From positions 5,084,001 to 5,148,000 of the forward strand of contig NZ_CP132339.1 in the NCBI RefSeq assembly GCF_030944405.1: a stretch of DNA of 64,000 nt, written 5' to 3'. Both the position numbers and the translations under genes were made by a program. Below the pieces are notes generated by a model that was given only the letters and a program-made list of their open reading frames with translations, did not search any database and was not told where the DNA came from. Positions 17,721 to 25,830 of this stretch are shown in pieces (position 1 is the first letter of the stretch; every line of letters begins with the position of its first letter). The stretch comes from Janthinobacterium sp. J1-1 (lineage in GTDB: Bacteria > Pseudomonadota > Gammaproteobacteria > Burkholderiales > Burkholderiaceae_D).

Positions 17721-17754
17721 AAAAAAGCCCAACAGACACATAGCGTGTTGGGCT
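17721..17754 (-). terminator. Rho-independent terminator between mshA and mshC
   Basis: On minus, AGCCCAAC and GTTGGGCT pair around a 13-nt loop and are followed by six Ts (17721-17726 read as A on plus). It sits about 70 bp after the mshA stop and 52 bp before the mshC start region. It would keep major pilin mRNA short and abundant while limiting minor-pilin expression by read-through. Confidence 0.85.
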
Positions 17755-17821
17755 CCATCTGCACCGCACCCGCATCACGCAGGCGGCGCGCATCCATTCT
17801 CAGGACGCGCGCAAGGCGCCA

Positions 17822-18274
17822 TTAACAGCCACTCTCATTTTTCGCAAAGCCTGGCATGCCAGTCGTCGCTCCTGTGGCATTCGACGCTGCCGTATATGTG
17901 ATGCTGCAATTAGTACGGCCGTCCACCAGATACAAGCCAGGCGTCGTGTTTGTGTAGCCGGACATGTTCACTGCCTTACCGATCGTGTCGACAGTCGGGT
18001 AACCTGCCGTGATATCAACGTCTTCGCCTTCCATCTTGATCGGCGAGACGTTGCTGCCCAACGCCAGCCACTGCGCGTGGGCCAGCGAAGCGCCACTACG
18101 CAATGCGCCTTCTGCCGCATTCAGGCTGGCGACACGCGCTTGCTTGCCCATGTCGATAAACTTGGGAATGGCGGTAGCGGCCAGAATGCCCAGGATCACA
18201 ATCACAACGATCAGTTCGATCAACGTAAAACCCGCTTGGGCACCTTGTTTGAAACTGCGTAACGACTTATTCAT
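17822..18274 (-). CDS. mshA: MSHA major pilin MshA
   Basis: The 150-residue prepilin has the leader MNKSLRSFKQGAQAG, cleaved before FTLIELIVVIVILGILAATA, then PKFIDMGKQARVASLNAAEG, closely matching the MshA N-terminal helix. Two cysteines (NCSIT and the terminal C of NESGC) should form the C-terminal disulfide loop. GGAG before the ATG at 18274 fixes the start over a longer frame to 18310. Its own terminator downstream is consistent with high-level expression. Confidence 0.9.
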   Translation of the reverse strand: MNKSLRSFKQGAQAGFTLIELIVVIVILGILAATAIPKFIDMGKQARVASLNAAEGALRSGASLAHAQWLALGSNVSPIKMEGEDVDITAGYPTVDTIGKAVNMSGYTNTTPGLYLVDGRTNCSITYTAASNATGATTGMPGFAKNESGC

Positions 18275-18349
18275 GCGGATCTCCAAAATCAATGTAAATG
18301 TTTCACCCACAAACAGAAAGCTGCTTGCATTTAAGTACTAATTACCACT

Positions 18350-18886
18350 TTACGGCACGTTCCTGCTGACCAGCGGCACCAATTCGACCCTTGCGGTGTC
18401 CCGGGCATGCGTGATTTCCGCTCCCTGCGACAAGCTTACCTTGAATTGCAGCAAGTCGAAACCCTGAGCATCAAAAGTATTGCTCTTATTTAACAAATAT
18501 ACCAATTTTCCATCACTCCTGTCAAAAAACCAATTGCCTGAGACAAGTTTTTTTACATCGGGGGAATAAATTTCTCCCAGATAATTGGGCGGCTTCTGCG
18601 CCAGCCAGTTCATGGGATTCTGGCCGGCCAGCGCGGGAATCTCCTTCTGCCGGCCGGCGATCATCAAGGCATACGTCTGCAACTGCACTTCCGTGCGCAG
18701 GGCCGTCAGCGTTTGCTCATAGGCCAGCCGCTCGGCCTCGTCGCGGTAAAAAGCCATTCGGCTCAGCAGTACCACGATGAGGATGCCTATCACCGACACC
18801 ACCACCGCCAGTTCGAACAGCGTAAAACCCCGCCCTGCCCGGCGGCCACGTACCACCTTTTCCGAGATCGGCATACACCCCGTCAT
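18350..18886 (-). CDS. MSHA minor prepilin in the MshB/MshF position
   Basis: The 178-residue prepilin has an unusually long basic leader (about 19 residues, GRRAGRG) before FTLFELAVVVSVIGILIVVL. The mature part shows MshB/F-like features (YRDEAERLAYEQTLTALRTE). Its position between mshG and mshA is that of mshF/mshB in Vibrio; one gene here occupies the place of two. ATGA overlap with mshG. The globular domain is variable, so I give no symbol. Confidence 0.8.
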   Translation of the reverse strand: MTGCMPISEKVVRGRRAGRGFTLFELAVVVSVIGILIVVLLSRMAFYRDEAERLAYEQTLTALRTEVQLQTYALMIAGRQKEIPALAGQNPMNWLAQKPPNYLGEIYSPDVKKLVSGNWFFDRSDGKLVYLLNKSNTFDAQGFDLLQFKVSLSQGAEITHARDTARVELVPLVSRNVP

Positions 18887-20115
18887 TTGTTCATGGCCAC
18901 GCGACCCAGATCCCAGATCGGCAGGAAGATGCCCAGCGCCAGCACCAGCACCATGGCGCCCAAAAATGTGATCAGGATGGGTTCGATCTGCGCCGACAAG
19001 GTTTTCAACTCATAATCCACTTCGCGCTCGTACATGGCGGCGATTTCATCCATCAGCTCATCGAGCGACCCCGACTCCTCGCCGATGGCGATCATCTGCA
19101 GCACCACCGGCGTGAAGACGCCGGCCGCCACCGAGGTACGCAAAATGCTTTCGCCCCGTTCGACGCCATCGCGCATCTGCTCCACGCGCGCGCACAGGTA
19201 GGCGTTGTCCACCGTCTGCGACACCACCGTCAGCGCCTGCACGATGGGCACGCCGCTGGAGCTGGACAGGGCAAAGCTGCGCGCGAAGCGGGCCATGGTG
19301 CCCTTGAGCAAAATCTTTCCGGCGAGAGGAAAACGCAGTTTCAAGCGATCCCAGTTATAGCGGCCAGGCACCGTGCGCAGCCATGCCTTGAAGCCGGCCA
19401 CCCCGGCCACCATCACGGCCAGCATGGCTGGCCAGTAATTGACGGTAAGCGACGAGGTGCCGATCAGGATGCGCGTCATCGGCGGCAGCTCGGCCTTGAA
19501 GCTGGCAAACACCTGTTGAAACTGGGGAATCACGAAGATATTGACGACCGCCATCGCCAGTATCATGGCGACAATCACAAAGGTCGGGTAGCGCGTGGCC
19601 GACTTGACGCGGGCGCGCATGTCGCGGTCGAACTCCAGGTGGTCGAACAGGCGCAGGAAGACGTCATCGAGGCGGCCCGTCATTTCGCCCACGCGCACCA
19701 TCGACAGGTAAAACGGCGTAAAGACGGCCGGGTGGCGCGCCATGGCGGCCGACAGTTCGCGCCCGGCGTCGAGCGACTCGCGCACGTCCTTGATGACGCG
19801 GCCAAATGCGGGACTGACGGCCGACTCCTGCAGACCGGCCAGGCCGCGCATGATGGGCACGCCGGCTTTCAGCAGGGTGTACATCTGGCGGCTGAACAGT
19901 TGCACGTCCATCGAGGTGACTTTTTTCTCGGAAAAGCGCTGCCACAGGCTGATATCGCTGCTGGCCGTCACCGCCTTTTTGGTCTGCACGATATCGACCG
20001 GCGTGGCGCCGGTGGCGAACAGCTGGTTGGCCACCGCGCCGCTGTCGGCGCCCTCCATCACGCCCTGCAGCAGTTCGCCGCTGGCGTTACGGGCTTTGTA
20101 GGCGAAAAACGGCAC
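18883..20115 (-). CDS. mshG: MSHA inner-membrane platform protein MshG (GspF/PilC family)
   Basis: The 410-residue polytopic protein starts MPFFAYKARNASGELLQGVM, the GspF/PilC hallmark. It has two repeated T2SSF domains (first ~70-190, second ~270-395), each with the GxP/I-xxxL pattern (GVPIMRGLAGLQ; GVPIVQALTVVS), and three transmembrane segments. It forms the membrane platform driven by MshE and starts one base after the mshE stop. Confidence 0.92.
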   Translation of the reverse strand: MPFFAYKARNASGELLQGVMEGADSGAVANQLFATGATPVDIVQTKKAVTASSDISLWQRFSEKKVTSMDVQLFSRQMYTLLKAGVPIMRGLAGLQESAVSPAFGRVIKDVRESLDAGRELSAAMARHPAVFTPFYLSMVRVGEMTGRLDDVFLRLFDHLEFDRDMRARVKSATRYPTFVIVAMILAMAVVNIFVIPQFQQVFASFKAELPPMTRILIGTSSLTVNYWPAMLAVMVAGVAGFKAWLRTVPGRYNWDRLKLRFPLAGKILLKGTMARFARSFALSSSSGVPIVQALTVVSQTVDNAYLCARVEQMRDGVERGESILRTSVAAGVFTPVVLQMIAIGEESGSLDELMDEIAAMYEREVDYELKTLSAQIEPILITFLGAMVLVLALGIFLPIWDLGRVAMNK

Positions 20116-20116
20116 G

Positions 20117-21820
20117 TTACTCCTCGTTCTGGTTGCTGATGCGCATCGCTTCGGAAATCGTCGTGCGTCCCTGCACCACCAGTTGCACCGCGTGGCGGCG
20201 CAGGGTTTCGCCGGCCATCTCGGCGTTGGCCGCTTTCAGGAAGTGCGAAGGGTCGGCATGGTTGGCGGCGTCGACCACTTCGCGCGTCATTTCCAGCAGT
20301 TCATACACGCCGGTACGGCCGCGGTACCCCATGCCGTTGCAGTGCGAACAGCCCTTGCCGTGGTGATACTGGGTGCGGTCGACCAGCTCGCCGAGCTCCA
20401 TGCGCAGCCATTCAGCCTCGGTTGGCGTCGGCACATAGGGCGTGGTGCAGCTTTCGCAGATCACGCGCACCAGGCGCTGCGCCAGCACGGCCTGCAGCGA
20501 GCTGCCCACCATATAGCGCGGCACGCCCATGTCCATCAGGCGCAGCGGGGTGCTGGCCGCGTCGTTGGTGTGGAGTGTGGACAACACCAGGTGACCGGTC
20601 ATCGCGGCGCGCAGGCCGATCTGCGCCGTTTCCTGGTCGCGCATCTCGCCCACCAGCACGATGTCCGGGTCTTGCCGCAGGGCAGAACGCAGCACGCGCG
20701 CAAAGTTCAGCTCGATCTTGTCGTTGACCTGCACCTGGTTGATGCCGGCCAGCCGGTATTCGACGGGGTCTTCCACCGTGATCAGCTTTTTTTCCACCGA
20801 ATTGAGCTCGGCCAGCGCGCAATACAGGGTGGTGGTCTTGCCGCTACCGGTCGGCCCCGTTACCAGCACCAGGCCGTTCGGGCGCTGCACGATGGCGCGG
20901 AATTTCTTGACCAGCGCCGGCGGCATGCCGATCGCGTCCAGGCGCAGCGAGGTGCCGCCCTGGTTCAGCAGCCGCATCACCACCGATTCGCCATATTGCG
21001 TCGGCATGGTGGAAATACGCACGTCGATGCGCTGGTTTTTTACGCGGATGGCGAAACGGCCGTCCTGCGGCAGGCGCTTTTCGGAAATATCGAGGTCCGA
21101 CATCAATTTGAGGCGCAGCGCCAGCGAGGGCGCGATCTTGATGTCCGCTTCCGTCTGCAGATGCAGCACGCCGTCGATGCGGAAACGGATCTGCAGCCGG
21201 CTTTCCTGCGGTTCGATATGGATGTCCGAGGCGCGCACCTGGGTCGCATCGTCGAACACCGATTGCAGCAGCTTGACGATCGGCGCTTCTTCCAGGCCCG
21301 GATTGGCGGCCAGCGCGCCGAAGTCGACCGAGACGTCGCCCAGGTCCTGCTCCAGCTCGCGCGTCAGGGTGGAAATATCTTCGGTACGGCGATAGATGCG
21401 GTCGATCGCCGCCAGCACTTCGGTTTCGTTGACCACCGCCAATTCGATATTGCGCTTGACCAGGCGCGCGATCTCGTCGTAGGCGAACAGGTCGGTCGGG
21501 TCGGACATGCCGACCAGCAAGCCTTCGCGGCGGTCTTCCAGCACCAGCGCGCGGAAGCGGCGGGCCTGGGTTTCCGGCAGCAAGCGCACCAGTTCCGCAT
21601 TGATGTTGAAAAACTTCAGATTGATATAGGGAATATCGAGCTGGCGCGCCAGGGCGCCCGAGATCTGTTCTTCCGTGACATAGCCATGCTCGATGAACAC
21701 CCGGCCCAGCTTGCGGCCCGAACGTTTCTGCTCCGTCAAGGCCATGCCCAACTGTTCTTCCGTCAGCAACTTCTGCTGCACCAAAATTTCACCGAGCCGG
21801 ACTTTCTCTGGCCTTGCCAT
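20117..21820 (-). CDS. mshE: MSHA assembly ATPase MshE with MshEN c-di-GMP-binding domain
   Basis: The 567-residue GspE/PilB-family ATPase has two N-terminal MshEN-like motifs (RLGEILVQQKLLTEEQL and KLGRVFIEHGYVTEEQI), the domain that binds c-di-GMP in Vibrio MshE. It continues with Walker A TGPTGSGKTT, an Asp box (RHSDIH-equivalent RASDIHIEP), Walker B DPDIVLVGEMRD, the His box (STLHTNDAAST) and two C-x2-C zinc pairs (CESC, CSHC). It powers MshA polymerisation. First gene of the minus-strand locus, GAGG upstream of ATG 21820. No retraction ATPase (PilT) is present in the window. Confidence 0.92.
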   Translation of the reverse strand: MARPEKVRLGEILVQQKLLTEEQLGMALTEQKRSGRKLGRVFIEHGYVTEEQISGALARQLDIPYINLKFFNINAELVRLLPETQARRFRALVLEDRREGLLVGMSDPTDLFAYDEIARLVKRNIELAVVNETEVLAAIDRIYRRTEDISTLTRELEQDLGDVSVDFGALAANPGLEEAPIVKLLQSVFDDATQVRASDIHIEPQESRLQIRFRIDGVLHLQTEADIKIAPSLALRLKLMSDLDISEKRLPQDGRFAIRVKNQRIDVRISTMPTQYGESVVMRLLNQGGTSLRLDAIGMPPALVKKFRAIVQRPNGLVLVTGPTGSGKTTTLYCALAELNSVEKKLITVEDPVEYRLAGINQVQVNDKIELNFARVLRSALRQDPDIVLVGEMRDQETAQIGLRAAMTGHLVLSTLHTNDAASTPLRLMDMGVPRYMVGSSLQAVLAQRLVRVICESCTTPYVPTPTEAEWLRMELGELVDRTQYHHGKGCSHCNGMGYRGRTGVYELLEMTREVVDAANHADPSHFLKAANAEMAGETLRRHAVQLVVQGRTTISEAMRISNQNEE

Positions 21821-22027
21821 GCTTGCTCCTCAACAGGTTCGACAGCGCACGCGCGTGACGGCGTGCATGCGCATTTTATTCCAGAACATGTTGTTTCTTA
21901 AAGAAAATATATTGCCCGGCTTGATATCCCGATTTACGGCGCCCCTGCAAGTAAACACTTGCCGTGCATACGCCCCCATGGCAATAATAGTGGTCGATCA
22001 CTGATTTTTACTGACATTCCTGCCTTC
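21821..22027. promoter_or_regulatory. Divergent control region between mshE and the second filament operon
   Basis: The only 207 bp separating the two type IV filament operons. It is AT-rich in the middle and contains the palindrome TTTCTTAAAGAAA (about 21893-21905). On minus, a TTTAAG / TAAAAT pair with ~18-bp spacing lies upstream of mshE. No firm plus-strand promoter is evident. Regulation of both operons from here is inferred from the layout. Confidence 0.4.
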
Positions 22028-22756
22028 ATGAGCGACTGCGCCATCCGCTACCACAACGTGCATAAACAGTTGAAAGGCAACCCTGTGCTGCGCGGCGTCG
22101 ACCTGTCGCTCAGGCCCGGTGAACTGTTCGGCCTGGCCGGCGTGAACGGCGCCGGCAAGACCACCCTGCTGCATTGCCTGTTCGATTTCTGCACGCCCGA
22201 CGCGGGCGAGATCAGCATCTTCGGCCAGGGCCACCGGCACAGCGCGGCGCGCGCGCCGCTGTCGTTCCTGCCCGAGCGCTTCCAGGCGCCGTATTACCTG
22301 AGCGGGCGCGATTTCCTGCGGTACCTGCTGGGCTTGCAGCAAGTACCGTGGGACGAGGCCGCCGCCAGGCGGGCGGCCGACGCGCTGGAACTGGCGCCGG
22401 AAGCCTTGCAGCGCCAGGCGCGCAGCTATTCCAAGGGCATGATGCAAAAGCTGGGGCTGCTTGCATGTTTGCTGTCGGGCAAGCGGCAACTGGTGCTCGA
22501 CGAACCGATGAGCGGGCTGGACCCGAAGGCGCGCGCCTTGTTCAAGCAGGCGCTGCGTGAATTGCGCGCGCAGGGACGCGGCGTGTTTCTCACCTCGCAT
22601 GCGCTGGCCGACATCGACGAGTTGTGCGACCGCATGGCCATCCTGCATGCGGGACGCATGGTGTTTGTCGGCACGCCGGCGGAATGCCGCCAGCGCCACG
22701 GCGGCGGCCCGCAGGCGAGCCTGGAGCAGGCTTTTCTCAATTGCATCGCCGCATGA
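22028..22756 (+). CDS. ABC transporter ATP-binding protein in the second filament operon
   Basis: The 242-residue ABC ATPase has Walker A GVNGAGKTT, a signature written SYSKGMMQKLGL (S-x-G-M-x-Q-K form, as in ABC-2/drug-type exporters), Walker B QLVLDEPMSGLDP and a switch histidine (LTSHALADIDE). Its partner permease is probably 34159-34926 at the far end of the same operon. ATG 22028 follows a weak SD; the open frame extends to 21959 without support. Embedding an ABC exporter in a filament operon is unusual. Confidence 0.88.
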   Translation: MSDCAIRYHNVHKQLKGNPVLRGVDLSLRPGELFGLAGVNGAGKTTLLHCLFDFCTPDAGEISIFGQGHRHSAARAPLSFLPERFQAPYYLSGRDFLRYLLGLQQVPWDEAAARRAADALELAPEALQRQARSYSKGMMQKLGLLACLLSGKRQLVLDEPMSGLDPKARALFKQALRELRAQGRGVFLTSHALADIDELCDRMAILHAGRMVFVGTPAECRQRHGGGPQASLEQAFLNCIAA

Positions 22757-23682
22757 ACAGCCAAGTGACGCCGCGCGGCATGTACCTTGAGCATTTCGGC
22801 TTGCGCGCGGCGCCGTTCGGCATCACGCCCGATCCGCTGTTCTTTTACCCGGGCAACACGCGCGGCGAGCTGCTGGCCGCGCTGCTGTACGCCGTGCTGC
22901 AGGGCGAAGGCATCATCAAGCTGTCCGGCGAAGTGGGCAGCGGCAAGACCATGCTGTGCCGCATGCTGGCCGAACGCCTGCCGCCGCAGGTCGACGTGCT
23001 GTATTTGCTGAACCCGCGCCTGGAGCCGGACGAGGTATTGCGCGCCATCGGCAGCGAACTGGGCCTGGACATGGATGGTTGCCGGCCCGATGCCGTGCTG
23101 CGCGCCCTGCATGGCGAACTGATCGCCCGCCATGCGGCAGGCCGCTCGGTGGTGCTGCTGGCCGAGGAAGCGCAAGGCATGCCGGTCGATACTCTCGAAG
23201 CGGTGCGCCTGTTGACCAACCTGGAAACGGCCAGCCACAAGCTGCTGCAGATCGTGCTGTTCGGCCAGCCCGAGCTGGACCGCACGCTGGACTTGCCGCA
23301 GCTGCGGCAATTAAAGGAGCGCATCACGCACAGCTTCACCATGCCGCGCCTGCCGATGGCCTTGCTGCCCGACTACCTGGCCTGCCGCCTGGCCGCCGCC
23401 GGGCGCGCCTCGCCGCTGCGCTTCGAGCGCGGCGCCCTGCGCCTCCTGGCGCGCGCCTCGCAGGGCACCGTGCGCCGTGTCAATATCCTGGCAGACAAGG
23501 CCTTGCTGGCCGCCTATGCCGACGACGCACAGCACGTCGCCACGCGCCATCTGCGCCTGGCGCTGGCCGATGCGCCATTTCACGACGGCAAGCCCTGGTA
23601 CCAGGGCCGTGTGCTGGCGGCGGCGCTGCTGCTGCTGGCGATGCTGGCGCTGGCGGCGCTACTGCTGTGGCAAGCGGCATAA
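22753..23682 (+). CDS. ExeA/MshM-like ATPase of the second filament system
   Basis: The 309-residue paralogue of mshM has MYLEHFGLRAAPFGITPDPL, Walker A GEVGSGKTM, and LLTNLETASHKLLQIVLFGQ nearly identical to MshM, plus a C-terminal transmembrane segment (~285-307). Walker B reads VVLLAEEAQ, with glutamate where MshM has aspartate. ATGA overlap with the ABC ATPase gene shows coupling. The role is probably secretin insertion or assembly, by analogy to ExeA. Confidence 0.86.
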   Translation: MNSQVTPRGMYLEHFGLRAAPFGITPDPLFFYPGNTRGELLAALLYAVLQGEGIIKLSGEVGSGKTMLCRMLAERLPPQVDVLYLLNPRLEPDEVLRAIGSELGLDMDGCRPDAVLRALHGELIARHAAGRSVVLLAEEAQGMPVDTLEAVRLLTNLETASHKLLQIVLFGQPELDRTLDLPQLRQLKERITHSFTMPRLPMALLPDYLACRLAAAGRASPLRFERGALRLLARASQGTVRRVNILADKALLAAYADDAQHVATRHLRLALADAPFHDGKPWYQGRVLAAALLLLAMLALAALLLWQAA

Positions 23683-23880
23683 ATCGCCTGAAAAATTACC
23701 TTAAAGAATTAATTATATCCACGTAGAAATTTAATGATTTATTTGGCAACCCACTTGGCGTGGCGGCAATGCACTTTATTTTTCCAACTCGCCGGCTACG
23801 GCTGGCGGCAGGCCGGATTTTAGGGGATCATGATGGGTAAAATTGCAAAAGCACAACATGACTTCACGGGCGACCGCTGC
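23683..23880 (+). promoter_or_regulatory. AT-rich leader ahead of the secretin gene
   Basis: A 198-bp gap, the longest within this operon, strongly AT-rich in its first 60 bp (AATTAATTATATC) and then containing an imperfect GC hairpin (CGCCGGCTACGGCTGGCGG, about 23798-23816). It may carry a second promoter or a processing site. I see no confident -35/-10 pair. Confidence 0.3.
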
Positions 23881-25830
23881 ATGAACAAACCCTCTCTTCT
23901 TGTGCTCGCTTCCTGCGTCACCGCTGTCTGCTCTACCCTGCTTGCCGGTTGTGCCGCGCCGCAACTGCCGCTGTCGGCCTCGCATGTCGATGAGGCGCCG
24001 CGCGTGACCGGGGCGATACCCGAACCGGTACGGCAAAGCGCCGCCCTGCCCGCGCCATCGGCCGCGCCGAAAGTCGAGACCTACAGCGTCACGGTGCACA
24101 AGGTGCCGGTGCAATCCTTGCTGTTCGCGCTGGCGCGCGACGCCGGCATGAATGTCGATATCCACCCGGATATTGCGGGCAACGTCACGCTCAACGCCCT
24201 GAACCAGACCCTGCCTCAATTGCTGTCGCGCATCGCCAACCAGGTCGACATGCGCTACGAGATCGACGGCAAAAATTTGCTGGTGATGCCGGACGCGCCC
24301 GTCTGGCGCAATTACAAGGTCGATTATGTGAACATGGCGCGCAGCACCAACAGCAGCGTCAATATCGCCACGCAGATTTCCACCGCCGGCGGCGGTGCCG
24401 GCAACAGCGGCGCCACGTCCACCAGCGGCAACCAGGGCAGCAGCGGCAATGGCAACAACAATTCCACCACCCTGGTGGTGAATCGCTCGGAAAACAATTT
24501 CTGGTACAGCCTGGAAAAGAATATCCGCGACCTGCTGCGCGAGACCACGCTCAACGATCCGCTGGCCGACCCGCTGGCGCAGCTGAACCAGCAGCTGACG
24601 GCGCTGCAGGGACAAGGGCAAGCACAGGCCCAGGGTCAGCAGGGCAACCCGAACCAGGGCGGCAATCCCGCGGCGCAGCCCTATGCCGGCCAGAACCCGG
24701 CATCTGCGGGCCAGTACGGCACGCAGATGCCGCAAGTGCCACAGAACCAGGCGCCCAATGCGAACAACACGGCCAATAACAATAACGCGGCGGCGCTCGA
24801 TGCGAATGGCTTGCCGCTATTAAAACTGGCCAACAAGGGTGGCGCGTCGTCGGTGGTGGTCAATACCGAAGGTGGCCTGATCGCGGTGCGCGCCACCGGG
24901 CGCCAGCATGAAAAGATCCGCGAATTCCTCGACCTGGTCACCAGCAGCGCCAAGCGGCAAGTGCTGATCGAGGCCACCATCATGGAAGTGCGCCTGAACC
25001 GCGAATACCAGCAGGGCATCAACTGGTCGCGCCTGACGGGCAGCCTGCGCCTGAACCAGGGCCAGGTCGGCACGCTGGCCCTGCCGTCCGCCGCCGCCCC
25101 GAATGCCTCGCCCGGCATCTTCCTGCTCAATTACATGAAGGACAGTTTTACCACCACCATCCAGCTGCTCGAATCGTTCGGCAAGGTGAAAGTGCTGTCC
25201 AGCCCCAAGATCAGCGTGCTGAACAACCAGACGGCGATGCTGAAAGTGGTCGACAACAACGTCTTCTTTACCATCAAGGTGACGCCCGCCGTGACCAGCT
25301 CGACCGGCACCATCATCACGCCGGCCACCTATGAATCGAAGCTGGAAACGGTGCCGGTCGGCTTCGTGATGAGCGTGACGCCGCAAATTTCCGACAGCGA
25401 CGTCGTCACTCTCAATGTACGCCCCACCATCACGCGCATCGTCGGCTATGTGCAGGACCCGAATCCGGCCCTGGCCAATGTGCAAAGCCGGGTACCGGTG
25501 ATCCAGGCGCGCGAACTGGAATCGATCATGAAGGTCGACAGCGGCCAGATCGCCGTGATGGGTGGCCTGATGCAGGATTCCATCGACAACACGAAAGATG
25601 GCGTGCCGGGCCTGTCCAGCCTGCCCGTGGTCGGCAATCTGTTCACCTACCGCAATGAAGCGAGCACCAAGACGGAACTGGTGATCTTCATGCGCCCGGT
25701 GGTGGTCAAGGACGCCAGCATCGAGGGCGATTTCCGCGACTACCGCTACCTGCTGCCCGGCCAGGCGCCGCTGAACAGCCAACCCTATACGGAAACGCCG
25801 GTGGCACGCGGGCAAGGAGAAACCCCATGA
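23881..25830 (+). CDS. Outer-membrane secretin of the second filament system (GspD/MshL-like)
   Basis: From the ATG at 23881, 649 residues. The lipoprotein signal ends STLLAGC (Cys about residue 24). STN-like domain (VQSLLFALARDAGMNVDIHP), an exceptionally long Gln/Asn/Gly-rich linker (roughly residues 180-315), then the secretin domain with VLSSPKISVLNNQTAMLKVV and IAVMGGLMQDSIDNTKDGVP. The overall plan is nearest to MshL/PilQ-type secretins. No pilotin is evident nearby unless the lipoprotein-like gene at 34926 serves. Four-base overlap with the next gene. Confidence 0.9.
   Translation: MNKPSLLVLASCVTAVCSTLLAGCAAPQLPLSASHVDEAPRVTGAIPEPVRQSAALPAPSAAPKVETYSVTVHKVPVQSLLFALARDAGMNVDIHPDIAGNVTLNALNQTLPQLLSRIANQVDMRYEIDGKNLLVMPDAPVWRNYKVDYVNMARSTNSSVNIATQISTAGGGAGNSGATSTSGNQGSSGNGNNNSTTLVVNRSENNFWYSLEKNIRDLLRETTLNDPLADPLAQLNQQLTALQGQGQAQAQGQQGNPNQGGNPAAQPYAGQNPASAGQYGTQMPQVPQNQAPNANNTANNNNAAALDANGLPLLKLANKGGASSVVVNTEGGLIAVRATGRQHEKIREFLDLVTSSAKRQVLIEATIMEVRLNREYQQGINWSRLTGSLRLNQGQVGTLALPSAAAPNASPGIFLLNYMKDSFTTTIQLLESFGKVKVLSSPKISVLNNQTAMLKVVDNNVFFTIKVTPAVTSSTGTIITPATYESKLETVPVGFVMSVTPQISDSDVVTLNVRPTITRIVGYVQDPNPALANVQSRVPVIQARELESIMKVDSGQIAVMGGLMQDSIDNTKDGVPGLSSLPVVGNLFTYRNEASTKTELVIFMRPVVVKDASIEGDFRDYRYLLPGQAPLNSQPYTETPVARGQGETP

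Noticed and set aside
20183..21901. 572-codon plus-strand open frame opposite mshE
   Set aside because: Antisense shadow of a conserved ATPase; no domain, signal or SD.
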